From Lytechinus pictus (taxonomy: Eukaryota; Echinodermata; Echinoidea; Temnopleuroida; Toxopneustidae), in contig NC_087253.1 in NCBI RefSeq assembly GCF_037042905.1, forward strand, positions 4,593,501 to 4,657,500: a DNA stretch of 64,000 nt, read 5' to 3'. Of this stretch, positions 34,140 through 61,020 are shown one piece after another. The position numbers and the translations under genes were made by a program. Position 1 is the stretch's first letter. Each line of letters starts with the position of its first letter. The notes under the pieces are model-generated. The model saw only the letters and a program-made list of their open reading frames with translations, was not told where the DNA came from and made no database searches.

Positions 34140-35200
34140 GAATTTATAGAGAAGTAGGCCTGTGCAAATCAAATAATGCGACCGAGCACCGTGAGCTGAA
34201 AATATTAATATTTAGACCATAAAACGGACATTTTACAGAGCACTTGAAAAATCAATTTGTAAATTTAAAAATAATGAAAGCTCGATATCCGAGATGAAAT
34301 ATGTTTTGTATATTGACTTCGAAACTTGATATTTTAAGATCCATATCAGCCTATATTGAGCAAGATATTAATCTCATCGAAAAAAGCAATGCGAGCGCGA
34401 AGCGCGAGCGGAAAATACTTGATATTCCGGTATGAAAATGGTGAATTTGAGCACTATCTAAAGCATTGTGTATGGAAATTGTGAAGTGGATGTAGAAAGC
34501 ACTTAATAAATGATGCGAGTGTGAAGCGCGAGCTTATATCTTCATTATTATTTTGACCTAGGACCTGGACATTCTAGGTCTAAGGACATTTTGTCATATG
34601 AAAATGATTACAACTTTCTTATTCCTCTTCCTGAGCGCGATATGAAACATATGAAACTGTGATATTGTCGATATTCTTTTCTGAAAAGGGACAATTTAGT
34701 CATTAAGAATTCATGAAAATTTTATTATAATATTTATTAATGTAATAAGCCTAAATGAGTGAGTAAAATGTGTTGACACTGAGGTCTGAAAACTGGATAT
34801 TTTAAGCACTTTTGTAATCATGAATAGGATTTGTGAGTTGATATATTTTTAACAAAAATGCGAGCGCAAATCGTGAGACGAAATTTTTGGTAAACTTTCA
34901 TAAATGGGGGGTTTTAAGTAGTTTGTTATATGATTTGGCAAATCAAATAATGCGAGTGCATAGCGCAAGCTGCAAGTTATATTCACACCATAAAACGGAC
35001 ATTAAACAGAGCACTTAAAAATCAGTTTGTAAATCAAACAAAACTATGAATAATGTCCGAGCTGAAATATGCTTTGTAATATCGACTTCAAAACTTGACA
35101 TTTTAAGGTACATATCAGCCTATTTAGCAAGATGTGTATCTCCTTGAACAGGCTATGCGAGCGCGAAGCTCGAGCGAAAAAAATAATATAGTGACATGAG
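34140..35200. repeat. Dispersed repeat with GCGAGCGCGAAGCGCGAGC motif
   Basis: TGCGAGCGCGAAGCGCGAGC at 34390 recurs with changes near 34515, 34858, 34950 and 35156. The ATAAAACGGACATT and GATATGAAATATG-type context repeats. Class unknown. Confidence 0.5.
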
Positions 35201-35517
35201 ATATATTTTTTAATCATTTTCCAAGTCATCCCCTGACCTTTTTTTTTCACTCGTCTCCCTCTTATTTTTCCTCCTTTCTTTCCCCTTCTTTTTCTTTTTT
35301 TTCTCTCTTTCCCCCTTTTCCCCCCATTTTTTTGCTCTGCCGATAGGGGGAAGGGGGGGGGGGCGGGCCCCTCGGCCCCCCTGGATCCGCTTATGAATGG
35401 AGCTCAATTTTACAGCTTTCTTACGGCGTACGTTTGATTCCAAGATACTCGAAAATGCCTTGAGTACTTCTTACGTCAAACGTACGGCCGACGTATGACT
35501 TTGTGCACTCCCTTTGT

Positions 35518-35798
35518 CTAGGGGGTAATTGTCCGGGGGGTAATTGTTCGGGGGATAGTTGTCCGGGGGTAATCGTCCGGGGTAGTTGTCCGGGGGTAAT
35601 TGTCCGGGGGGTAGTTGTCCGGGGGTAATTGTCCGGGGGGTATTGTCCGGAGGGTAATTGTCCGGGGGGTAATTGTCCGGGGGGGGTAGTTGTCCTCAGG
35701 GGGTAATTGTCCGGGGGGTAGTTGTCCGGGGGGTAATTGTCCTCGGGGGTAATTGTCCGGGGGGTGATTGTCCAGGGGGTAGTTGTCCTGATACCCCG
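35518..35798 (+). repeat. Inverted partner minisatellite, GGGGGGTAATTGTCC units
   Basis: About 18-20 units of the complement of the array at 33094-33302, ending in GTCCTGATACCCCGAAATGG. The two arrays face each other across 2.2 kb. Confidence 0.85.
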
Positions 35799-36589
35799 AA
35801 ATGGATGGCAGGCCTTTACGCTGCACGAAAATCAAACAAGTTCGATTCCCACTTTTACTATACCATGTTTACGGAGCTATATACCGTATTTCCGAATAGT
35901 ATCCTATAATACATGCTCGATTCCAGCTATTGGCGTGACCTTCGAAAACGTGCATCGTATACCGAATAGTATACTTCTATGTGAACTCAGCCTCATTGAA
36001 TGATTTTTACTCTTTCTAGTAGCCTCTTTTCTAGTGGGGAGGGGATTCACCCACCTGACAAATTGCCCCCCCCGAAATTTGGCAAATTAAAGAGATTTAA
36101 GAGAAATCCGCCCTTGCGCCCCCTCCTCCGCCCCACCAACATTTTCTGTTCCCCTGCACTTGCCCCATCCGCTTTAACATTTATGGTGTCGCCGCTGGAT
36201 CTAAAAGGGGTTTCGTTAATAAGGTGAAATCCATTGGTTGTTTACGAATTAATTTAGTGTCTTTACGATATGATTTTTGTTGCGTACAGCCTATCAAGAC
36301 TGAGAGTGTGCGTGTTGGGGGGATTGAATGTCTTGTTAAAACGCGGATTGATAATTTCATTTCATGTTTTTTTTTTTTTCCAGTACGACCATACACATAC
36401 TGCAGGATGGGTTAATACATCCATGTACAATCATCCCCCAAATTTCAATTAAGAAAAACATATATATATATATATATATATATATCTCTTTAAATCATGA
36501 AATGGTTAATACTACTGTTATTGTGTGGATTCATCTTAAAATGCAGTCAAAGTGCTTAAACGGGCCTAATTTTGCATTCTAAAAGTGCA

Positions 36590-37190
36590 AAATTGGCCGT
36601 GATCCCTACGTTTAGCTCATTACTGAAGTGGCAATCAGTAGATCAGCGTATAAAATATCAGTATTGTGTTCTTCTATATAAAATAATGAATGATTTAGTT
36701 CCAAATTATTTAAAACATTTAGTATGTAAACGGCCCGTGAAATACAGGACACGGTATTCTTTACGATGCCCCCTTCAGCTTCCCAAAGCTAGAATTTAAC
36801 ATAAAAGAAAATCTTTCGCATATGTCGGACCCAAATTATTTAATGCACTTCCTTCAAATTTACAAGTTTGTACCTCCTTGTTAGTTTTTAAAAAATTATG
36901 CAAAGCCTTTCATACGAATTGATAAAGAGCGAAATGATATTCCATTGATTTACAATGCTATGTATGTTTAAATTGTCACTTCCCACTCTATATCTTGGTA
37001 TTAATTGTTTCTGATGTTAGATATTTTGTATTTTGTATTTTTGATGTTGTTTGTTGTTGTTGTTTATAGTTATCTTGACATGTATTTTAAACTGCAGGGC
37101 GCCTTTGTAAAGCAGTTTTAAGAACTGAACAGGCCTACCCTGCAGTATACAATAAATAAAACAAAATAAATAAATAAATAAATATAAATA
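36590..37190 (+). mobile_element. 5'-truncated non-LTR retrotransposon (CR1/L2-type) 3' end
   Basis: The frame reads LLKWQSVDQRIKYQYCVLLYK, then MNDLVPNYLKHLV, and after a stop near 36797 continues with VGPKLFNALPSNLQ and SLLVFKKLCKAFH. This is the usual C-terminal pattern of CR1/L2-like reverse-transcriptase proteins. The AATAAATAAATAAATAAA tail near 37160-37190 marks the 3' end. Dead by truncation and a premature stop. Confidence 0.7.
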
Positions 37191-39360
37191 ATTGCAAATG
37201 TTATATCCACTGCCTCATGGGAGTTTAGTTATTTTTCAATTTTTACAACTTTTTATCATAAACGAATTAAAACATCCTTTAAATACACTTTCGTGAATAT
37301 GGGAGGGGTTCATCTGGTATCTTTGTTGAAGCGGGGAATTCGTGAAAAAAAAATATTTGCCCTACCGTATTCGTCAAAAGTTCGATGAGTTTACTGATAA
37401 CCTTGATCAAATCAAAGCCGTCAATGAAACATTCATCTTTATCATTTTACAAATATAGGACTTTAAATCATATCAAAACAATTAACACAATATTACATAA
37501 TTGATTTGCTCAAAATTTGAATCTCAACATAATCTTAAAGATTATTCGAGATCTTTCACTTTCATATTCAGCATTGTGATATTTCCAAGTTTGGAAGTTT
37601 ATATTGTGGCCTGTGATGGCCTTCGATCATTTCATATATGGCGCCCTTATTCCTGATAATCATTAACCTATTTTTGTTTTCATTCTCATCTCATATTTTG
37701 ACCAGTGAGAAAATGAGGTTTCATCGAACAAAACCTCGACTATTTAAATCCCTTTATGCTCTTTTTATATATTTCTAGTTCATATCCTTCTAAAGTCAAT
37801 TGATAATATACCCTTATCATCCTCTGTATTTAATGAATATTATTTCAAAAGATTGAAGCAACTTTTTAAGGTTAGCTTACTACGCTCTCCGCTGCATTTT
37901 CTCCCATAATTACACTTCTATGAAAGACAATTTGATAATTATTCAGTTATGTTTCTTTCAACTGTCGAAAATTTGCTCGCTCGCTCGCATTTGGATATTA
38001 CTGTAGTTCATTAGTTTATAGCACAGCAAATTCATTATTTTGGCCATTGAAAAAAAATCTTTAGAGGCCTTAAACTTTAAAATATAAAATGATTATGTAC
38101 ACGGCTATATACCCCGTATACATAGCCTTAGGTGTGGGGGTGTCCCAAAATTGTTAAAGGTCAAGTCCACCCCAGAAAATTGTTGATTTAAATCGATAGA
38201 TAAAAATCAAACAAACATAACGCTGCATATTTCATCGAAATCGGATGTAAAATAAGAAAGTTATGACATTTTAAAATTTCGCTTATTTTTCACAAAACAG
38301 TTAAATGCACAACTCAGCGATTGCAAATTATTCCCCTTTAACCCTAACTAGGCCCCCCCCCCCCCCCCTGAGATCTCGGCCGCCAATCGCGCGAGCGCCG
38401 CAAAAATTTGCACACTGGTAGTGTGCGATGTAATCTACAAGGCTGTATGGTAAAATTTTCCAAAATAATGAGATTTTTTTTAATATGAATTAATTATGCT
38501 AATTTATGCATATATCATACTTTTTGCTCTAATTCACTAAATAAAGCTCCTAGAATGCTAATTTTTGGTAAAATATTCTTTATAGCATTCTTAACAATGG
38601 CAATTGAAAAAAACTTCAGTTTGGAAATCAATTTCATATGTATTTTATTGTTTTATGAATTTCTTATGTATTTCTATGTTTTTCAACCATTTGTTTTTCT
38701 TTGTTTGTTTCACCAGATTTATTGCACAACCTTTTTTAAGCATAATTATGCCAAAATCAATTGCTTTCAGCTGTTTAAAGTAAAAATAATCATATCTTTA
38801 CGAATAAGATGAGAAAACTCAATTTGCATTGACTTTGTACACAAAATCACGTTTTGGAACAATTTTTGGTCTGACATGCACTTACAAAATGTTGCGTAAT
38901 TTCGAAACCGCGTACCCGGGCGTCGTAAATTTGGTCTCAAAAGATGCGCGAAACTTAAAAGTATAAACTCAGCGAGTGGCGCGGTCAAAAAATTTCGCGC
39001 GGCGGAATGATCGCAGAAAATGTTGAGGGGGGGGGGTTGATTCAACCCCCCCCCCCCCCGGCCATGTTAGGGTTAAAGTTTACGCCAGTGTTTACAGAGG
39101 TATAACAATTGCACATGTTATTAAAGAAGTTTGATTAATTTCAATCATATTTTTCTCTTAGGTGGGCATATACAATTTTAAAAATGACTAGAAAATAGAA
39201 GATAAAAAGGTTTAGCTTTAAAATTTCCGAGGAGGGGCAATTAATTCGTCAATTAAAAAAAATCGAGATAGAGCACGATATCCCCACATATAATTGTGTG
39301 TTGCTGCCTGTTTGCAGGTTTGTTGTGATATTAGAGAAGATATGCTTCGCCAATATCGAA
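37191..39360. other. Intron stretch with one dispersed repeat, no gene seen
   Basis: AT-rich. 38150-38330 is one arm of the GTCAAGTCCACC family that is also at 44920-45120, 46675-46870 and 60409-61020. C and G runs at 38352-38368 and 39027-39059. Confidence 0.45.
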
Positions 39361-39361
39361 A

Positions 39362-40250
39362 CTATTTCATAATCGTCATCATCATCACCATTTTAACCAT
39401 GAACAGCAGCATTGTCACTATTGTCATCACTAACTTGTTTACCATCATCATCATCACCACCACCATTATCATTACCATAATCATTAACATTACCATCATC
39501 ATCATTATCTCCATCACATTTATCATTACCATCATCATAACCATCATCATCATCACCACCACCATTATCATTACCATAATCATTAACATTACCATCATCA
39601 TCATTATCATCACTACCACCAACATCATTACCACTATCATCATCATCACCACCACCATTATCATTACCATCATCATTATCATAACCATCATCATCATCAC
39701 CATTATCGTTAATATCATCATCATCATAACCATCATTATCATCACCACCATTATCATTACCATCATCATCATCATCATCATAACCATCATCATCATCATC
39801 ATCATCATCATGCACAGCATTTGTATAGCGCCATATACATTATCTGTCAAAGACATTCAAAGGGGCATTTTTGGAGGAGCCAGCCAATCTGGGTCTGGGA
39901 GCGCACACAGACCTGTGACCCGCAGGTCTCTCCTCTCATTATTATCATCATCATCCCCACCATCATCGCCACCATCATTCCCATCATCATCATCATCACC
40001 ACCACCATCATCATCACCACCACCATAATCATTACCATCATCATCACCACCATCATCTTCATCGTCATCATTACCTTCATCACGATCACCATCATCATCA
40101 TCCCCACCACCATCATCATCACCACCATCATCACCATCATCATCCCTACCATCATCACCATCACCATTATCATCACCATCAACACCATAACCATTATCAG
40201 CAGCGTCATTACCATCATCATCACCACCACCAACATTACCTTCATTTTTC
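39362..40250. repeat. (ATC/ACC)n trinucleotide tract with a unique insert
   Basis: About 0.75 kb of CATCATCACCATTATC-type repeats, interrupted at about 39808-39935 by nonrepetitive DNA. All long frames (Ile/Thr, Met/Val, Asp) are repeat translations. The tract ends about 290 bp before the acceptor of the right gene's first coding exon. Confidence 0.9.
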
Positions 40251-40586
40251 TAGTATGCAAGCACACTCCCTTGGTTTTCAAAATTCTAATAGTGCATAAT
40301 ACAGCGTCTGAAGTATAGTGAGACTAGATTTACTATGTACTGTGGTTAGTCTTGTTTGACACAGAGTTTCACGTCTAGTCTTCACTCTAGACATGATATA
40401 ATTTTGTTAGTGTTAAATATTAGTGTCAAATATGAGTATCTGCTTGCAGACTACCATTTGTTTGTGCTCATGATCACGCATAACAGACAACCTTCATTTA
40501 GTCCTTGCTGATCGTTACTCAAAATTGTTGATTTACAGGTCGTTTGAGGGCGTATTATCACGAGCCTGATAGTACCTCGCCGAGTC

Positions 40587-54174
<13,588 letters not shown>

Positions 54175-54179
54175 GAAAA

Positions 54180-55505
54180 TGAGATCTGGTCTGTCGTATG
54201 TACCAAATGCAATACCGATCAGAAGAGCTAAAACATCCAAAGAAGGGACCAAAGTCGAATGGGTGATCGAACAAAACGCCTAAATGGCCACTATACTAGT
54301 TAGTCCTTCTGGAAATATCAAAGTACCCCCAAACATGGAGAAAGAAATTGCCAAAATATGTTGAAGCAGAAAATCATGTATTTTTCCGTGTTCTTTCGAA
54401 TGATATTTTTGCCTTCATCAATATTTAGGCAGACCGGCAGGGGTGTGAAATCAGTGATTCATTGTGGCTGGCCCCCACAGTTAGAGGAGGAAGGGAAAGA
54501 CGAGTGCCACGCTTTAAAAAAAATTAACACAGTTATAATTCTTGCACTTCCTGGTGATAGTTACTGACGAGAAGACCTCAATTTCAAGCAATATATGGGC
54601 TTTGCCACGATAGAGTATCATGACTAAACTGACCCGAGTGACCAAAGTGCGTTCCGCTTTGCTACACAAAAGCTACAGAATTGTAGAATACAGTTTACAA
54701 TACTATTTGTCAACCCCGACGTCAACTTAAAGTTTTTATCGCATTGTGAACAGGGACGTGAGAGGGAGATTTGTCACGATAATGGTAATTTTTTTGCAGG
54801 TGTTTCTGCATTTATTGATAATTCAATACATGAATCACAGTAATCATAATGCATAAAAACATATACAAAAATAAATGGTAGAATTACAAATTGTGACAAT
54901 TAAATAATAAAAGAATAATTTGCATAGATATACATGTAAGCAATAACAAATAAAACAAAATGCAGCGGCCAGCTATCGTGAGCAAAATGCTTGAGAGAAT
55001 AGCACCAAGGGTTAGGGTTAGCGACGCAAAGAAGACTCTCCTCTCTAACTAGGTAGCTGGACATTATACATGTTATATCACAATTATCACATGCCTGCCA
55101 TTTTCAAAACCTTGTTCCAAAATCTGAGAACGGACAAAAACGGGTATTTTGTTCCCCTACAATTACGTTATCAACTGGCCCATATCATCATCAGCTTTTT
55201 ACTGTCATCTGGTTGTAACTTAATAATCTTATCGATTATCGATTAGGGAAGTATTTTAAGGCCTGAAATAATTATTTGAGTTTTGGTTGCGTCCCTCGAT
55301 CTTGTTGTGATCACTTTGACCATGCTTTGGCCTAGAACAGGTCTTATCGTTACACTTTTAAACAAGTTCAACCATTTAAACACCTCCTAGGTCTCTCAAA
55401 TGATTTATTTTTTACTTATTCATCTTTCCATCATGTTATTTTCGTTCAGATTCTAGTGATGTTCACGAAAATGTTGTTACTGGAATAATGATTTCGAATA
55501 TTTAT
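54180..55505. other. Downstream flank of right gene
   Basis: Probably includes the 3'UTR up to a signal near 54870. No other coding feature is seen. Confidence 0.4.
54870..54875 (+). other. Candidate poly(A) signal of right gene
   Basis: AATAAA about 0.7 kb after the stop at 54174, in an AT-rich stretch. It is one of the first clear hexamers downstream; usage is not provable from sequence. Confidence 0.25.
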
Positions 55506-55515
55506 TGAATTAAAT

Positions 55516-55629
55516 CAGTGGCGGACCGTGGCTCGGAGGAGACAAAGCATTGGAGGGGCACTGTATTGTTTGTGAACAATGCTGTGCCCCTCCAACGCTT
55601 TGTCTCCTCCGGGTCACTGTCCGCCACTG
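55516..55629. mobile_element. hAT-like MITE, 114 bp, with 8-bp target duplication
   Basis: CAGTGGCGGACCGTGG at the left pairs with the right end finishing GTCCGCCACTG. Arms are near-complementary through GGAGGAGACAAAGC and GTGCCCCTCCAACG. The flanks AATTAAAT (55508-55515) and AATTATAT (55630-55637) look like an 8-bp duplication with one change, as expected for hAT. Confidence 0.8.
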
Positions 55630-55929
55630 AATTATATATATTCCTTAGTAGTTCAGATTTATTTTCCATCCTTTTCCCCCAGGTCTTTGTGAGTTGTACC
55701 GAGTAATGCTTATGTGTTGTGTAACGTTTACGTTTATTCTGGTTTTTTTTTCAAGTTTGTGCTTATTTTTGTGGTCGAAACTGCTAATTTGTTTTCGGTC
55801 GGTATATATAGAAACATAAAACATGATGAATCTGTATTGAGATAACAGTTAAGAATGTAATTCTCGAACATAAGATGCTCACATACTGTGTGTGTGTGTA
55901 TATATATATATATATACTTATATATATAT

Positions 55930-57800
55930 AGTGCGTCCCCCAAAAAACGATACACTTTTGAAATGGGTGCCAAATATAAAATATATTTGAGGGAAAGACT
56001 TATATATATGGAAAGCCAATGAAGTCAACTATCAAATAACACCAAAAAGTTCGAAAACTATTCATGCTTGAGCGAGCACTGCCCACTGAAACAAAGGGTA
56101 TGAAAATTAGGCTGGGCCGGAATTAGCGTTCCAATTTCTTTTACCATTTTTTGGTTGGTACTTGCAAAGTTGAGTGTTTGTGATGAATTAATGATCAATT
56201 GTGATCAGTTTGTTGTTTGAGAATATTTCATGCGTTATTATATTGAAATTCAATGCATGAGTGATCATGAATTGCAATTTTTAGTGCAGCATTTTGACTT
56301 TATCATGTGGATCTCAGCAATGTGTTCATGAGTCAGGAGAATAGGGGGTAAGAGATGAGATAAAGTTCAACAGACCATCTAATAGCAAACACTCCCTCCA
56401 TCTCTACCCCAACCCTCCCCCCCCCCCCCCACTCCTCTCCTGCTCGGCTAGGCTGGGCAGGAATTAGACTTCCAGTTTTTTGAGTGGTTAGTCCTTTGGA
56501 ACTTGCAAAGCTAAGTGTGCTATGCTAAATTAATGAGTGAGGTAAGTTATGGTTTCTTAGGCAAATTTCACGAGTTACTAAATTGAAATTTAATGCATGA
56601 GTGAACAGGAATTGTGATTTTAGTGTAGCATATTCATCTTGTGGACCTCAGCAGTGTGTTCGTGAGAGTTAGAGTAATGTGATGGTACATGTTACAAGCA
56701 AGAGGGCGAGATGTGGTAAGACTTAGTTAACAGGGCATTCCTCTTCTTCTTGTTATCCTTTTACAAAAAAAGTCATATGTACCCTTCCACCTTCATTTCC
56801 CAGGCTCCTTATCTCTCTCTCTCTTCTGTCTCACTTCCTGGATTGTAGCCTGTTCAAAACTTAACTGCCAAGTGACCAGTGGCTGATGGGCAGTTTTTTT
56901 TTCATTGAATGACTAATTATGATTTATTAAATAATTTTCTGAAAAAAACTGAATGTTTGGTTGATCACATTGCACGTTCAATGAGTTGATTTACTGATAA
57001 ATTGTTGATTAAATTAATGATTGATAAGAAAAAGTTGATGCCCCCATTCAGAATTCATCATTAAATCAGCAACATTCTGCTCTGGACATCACGCGTACAT
57101 GACAATAGCAATCAGTCTCTCAACAGGAGGGGAGAGAGGGAGGGGGGGGGGGGCTAAATGTTATGTTGACCCTTATTCCATCAACCTACGTCTCCCACTT
57201 ATCTAACCCTCTATTCTCCCGACTCCCATGAACACAATCCTGAGATCCACATGATAATGTTGAAATGCTGCCCAAAAAGTGTAATTTGTGTTCACTTATG
57301 CATTAAAATTCGATTTGATAATTCACGAAATTTGCTTATTATAAAATAAACAACCAAAACTGGTAACAGTTGATCAATATTTCATCACAACGCCCTTTAC
57401 TTTGCAAGTTCCAAAGGATTTGCCTCTCAAAAATTGACATGAATTTATGATCACTCATGCATTAAATTTCAAGTTGATAACGCATGAAAAACAAACTGAT
57501 CGCAACTGATCATTAATTCATCACAAGACTCAACTTTGCAAGTAGCAACCAAAAAATCCTAAAAGAAATTGGAACGCTAATTCCGGCCCAGCCTAATTTT
57601 CTTATCCTTTGTTTCAGAGCTCGCTCAAGCATGAATAGTTTTCGAACTTTTTGGTGTCATTTGAAAGTTGACTTTGTTGGCTTCCATATACAGGGTATGT
57701 AAGTTTTTTTCCCAAAAGTGCTATATCTTTTATTTGGCAGCCATTTCAAAAGTGTATATGTGTTTATAATTTTTTTTGGGGGGACGCTCTGTATATATAT
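55930..57800. mobile_element. Long foldback element, ~1.87 kb with ~0.5-0.6 kb arms
   Basis: The left arm begins GTGCGTCCCCCAAAAAACG and the right arm ends TTTGGGGGGACGCTCTG. Arms share CGAAAACTATTCATGCTTG / CAAGCATGAATAGTTTTCG and GGCTGGGCCGGAATTAGCG / CGCTAATTCCGGCCCAGCC. No transposase frame is seen in the centre. (TA)n lies at both edges. Confidence 0.75.
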
Positions 57801-57959
57801 ATATATATATATACTGTATATAGTCCATCTTGTGTCTTTGGCGCTATATAAATGCCTATTATTATTATTGTTTGGTAACTTTTCGTTGTATTTTTCATAT
57901 TGGATATTCATTAAGTATTTGATTTTTTCGCATAAATGTACACAGAAGAGGTAGGATGT

Positions 57960-60400
57960 ATTGTAGAAAATATATTAACAAAATGTATTTTCTATTGTTT
58001 TAGTTGTATTCATGATTCCACTCTTTTAACATGTAAAGAAGTCATATTTTCGGGTTTTCTATACATTAACAACAATTAATAAAGACAATGAAAATGTATC
58101 TGTAACACAAGGTTATAGGATATGTTTCTTTTTTATAACTTGCAAGCTTGAATTACATAGCAAGATATCAAATATTGCGTATTATAGAAAGGAAAAAAAT
58201 ACATATAACCTCATTATATGACAGTTGTTTTTGTTTTGTTATTGTCTTGAGTAATTTGTTTTTCCATGCTTACCCTTATTCTCCTTGATGAAATAATCGT
58301 ATTCATAGCGGATGATCAGATATTGTAGAATGAAGATGTAAGTAAAAGCACGAATCGTCCTAGATCGAACCCTGAAAATAACATATACTTATATCTGTTA
58401 TTAATCTGTTATTAGTTCGTCTTTCAAACAGGTTCTATTCAGGCTCTCATTTCATAAAGATTTTTTTTTATAATAACAAATTATAGATTTCTGTTAAAAC
58501 GATTACTATCACCCAATCAGGATAAAGAATTTCAGTAGCTTTTAACTTTTATTTCATATTTGTCATTTACAAGTTTTATGAAACGGAGTCTAAGTCTTTG
58601 TTTATAATATTTTTAATTGTGGAATAGCTGAACTCGTGCATATGTCCAAGAATTTATCTCTAAAAGTTTGTGTGTTCTTTATGTAAACATATCAGTCAGT
58701 GACTCAGCAGACTGAATATTATCTGCACAAGGAAATGCTAATTGATAAAATTTGAAACGTATTTATTATTCATTTTCTGCTTTGTCATATACGCTAACTC
58801 ATATACATACCCAAAGAGGACTTTTCATGAGATTTTGAAGATTTTTTTTTAGTTGTTCGTACTTTGTACATACCTAGATAATTGCGAATTCGTTACAGGA
58901 TACTTACTATTTACTCGCATATTATCAATGTACTCTGTGTTTAGAATTAATTTCTAGTTTGCTACTAAATGGAGATATATACATTACTGATAAACGTGAC
59001 CTAAAAATAACATCTCATCGGTTGTCAGGTATGACAAAGAAATCATACCTCTTATTGTCACTTACTGATATCTTGAGGAAAAGGATATATTGTATAAACA
59101 GGAAGGGGGTTTGTGTGAAATGAAAAAAAAAGAATTAATCTATTTGTAGTTTCATGAAGAGAACCCCCCCCCCAAAAAAAAAAAAAAAAGGTAAATGAAA
59201 ATATGAATGTTTCCTACTTGTAACAGATATGCGAATCGCATGTTAGAGAACTAAGAATGAGCTGTAAATGTGATTTTTGTTGTATCTATTCTAGCTATTT
59301 TGAAGAATGCATCAGAACTATAGATGTATGATGTTGACGAAATAATTGGAATATATTGCTTAGTGTTGGTTGCAGCATAATTTTAGCAAGTTTATTAAAC
59401 ATGTATCAGATATATCACAAGAACTCAGAATTATGTTTGACATAATTATAGAGATAATGCTGGTGAAGAAAAGTAGTAGATGTACATGGTTACTTTCTCT
59501 GTCATTTCAAGTATTCTTTGGGTATCTGAAGATTTAACAAGAGTTAAAACAAATACATATTGATTCCATACTAATATTCTAACTGATTATGTGTACACAA
59601 ATTAGACGTCTAAAGACATGTACAGAGTGATTGAGAAACTCCGAGATTAGTCATGATTAAGTTCGAAGTCTTTACTTCAGACCTTCTTTGGTATATTCAG
59701 GAAGATGGTCTGAAATAAATAGAGGATTATAAATTCATACACGGTCCTTCTTGTTCTGGCATTTTTTTAAATCATGTTTCCATTGAAATAATAATATTGG
59801 TGTGTTTCAACCATTTTCTCTGAAAAAACCTACAACGTCTGCTGTCACGATTGTTTTCCTCAAAATGAATAAATTAACGTTCAAAAGTATTCCATGTTAT
59901 GTCGACTCTCATTTAATAGAAGTAATATTTAGCATTTCCCGTTCTCTCTCTCTCTCTCTCCTTCTTCCTCTTTTCTCTCCTCTCTCTACCTGTGTCCCTT
60001 TCTCCCCCTCTCCATAGGGCTATTGATAGTTAATTTTACTACTAAATTATGTAATTAACAGGAACTAACCGGTTCCAGTAGGCAATGGGTTGACTGTTCT
60101 CCCTACCTCTCTTAATCTTGCTCAGAATACCAGTGCCGAGAAAATGCTTTAAGGTGGTTTGAACACCTCAAAGATTTTGGTGAAAATTTAGGGTTTTATT
60201 TACAATATTCAAAGCGTAACAAAGACAATGATGAAAAAATAATTATAATCATGATCTTTTGACGACAATGAAAACTGAACATTTACATTTTCAACTGTTC
60301 ATGATAACTGATATACCTGAAATGAATAATTCATCCAATTATGTTATGAATGAACTAAGTCAAATAATTGACAATTTTGTTTTTGGACTTGTCCTTTAAC
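57960..60400. other. AT-rich stretch, no gene seen
   Basis: Apart from the MITE relic at 58447-58590 and a CT-rich run near 59940-60015, I see no repeats, RNA genes or coding sequence. Confidence 0.4.
58447..58590. mobile_element. Diverged copy of the GTTTCATGAAAC MITE
   Basis: It runs from TCATTTCATAAAG to AGTTTTATGAAACGGAGTC, with the internal CAATCAG/TTCAGTAGCTTTTAAC block also present, inverted, in 18509-18644. Confidence 0.45.
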
Positions 60401-60408
60401 TTAATATC

Positions 60409-61020
60409 AAAGGACAAGTCCACCCCAACAAAAAGTCGATTTGAATAAATAGAGAAAAAATCCAACAAGCATGACACTGAAAATTTCATCAATATCGGAT
60501 GTAAAATAAGAAAGTTATGACATTTTAAAGTTTTGCTTAATTTCACAAAACATGCACATCCTGGTCGGTATGCAAATGAGGAGACTGATGACATTATTCA
60601 CTCACTATTTATTTTATTTCTTTTGTATTTTATTATATGAAATATTCTAATTTTCTCTTCATTATCAAGTGAAACAACAATTAATTCCTCCCTGAACATG
60701 TGAAATTAGCATTGTTTAATACTATATGGTTCAGTCAAGTTCATTGGTCCTTATTGTCAAATCTGTATAAAAAAATGAATATTGTGTTATTCAAACAAAT
60801 AAAAAACAAAAGAAATAGTGACTGATAGACATCATCGACTGTCTCATTTGCATGTCACTGAGTTGCGCATATCACTCTTTTTTTTAAATAAGCGAAACTT
60901 TGAAATGTCATAACTTTATTATTTTACATCCGATTTCGATGAAATTTTCAGCGTTATGCTAGTTTGATTTTTCTCTATTGATTAAAATAAACGTTATCCT
61001 GGGGTGGACTTGACCTTTAA
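60409..61020. mobile_element. MITE with AAAGGnCAAGTCCACC ends, about 612 bp
   Basis: The left end AAAGGACAAGTCCACCCC pairs with right end GGGGTGGACTTGACCTTT. Internally CGGATGTAAAATAAGAAAG pairs with its inverse near 60920. Single arms of this family occur at 38150, 44920 and 46675. Confidence 0.7.

Noticed and set aside
39294..40318. Long frames of Ile/Thr, Met/Val or Asp repeats
   Set aside because: They are translations of a trinucleotide tract in several frames and strands at once.
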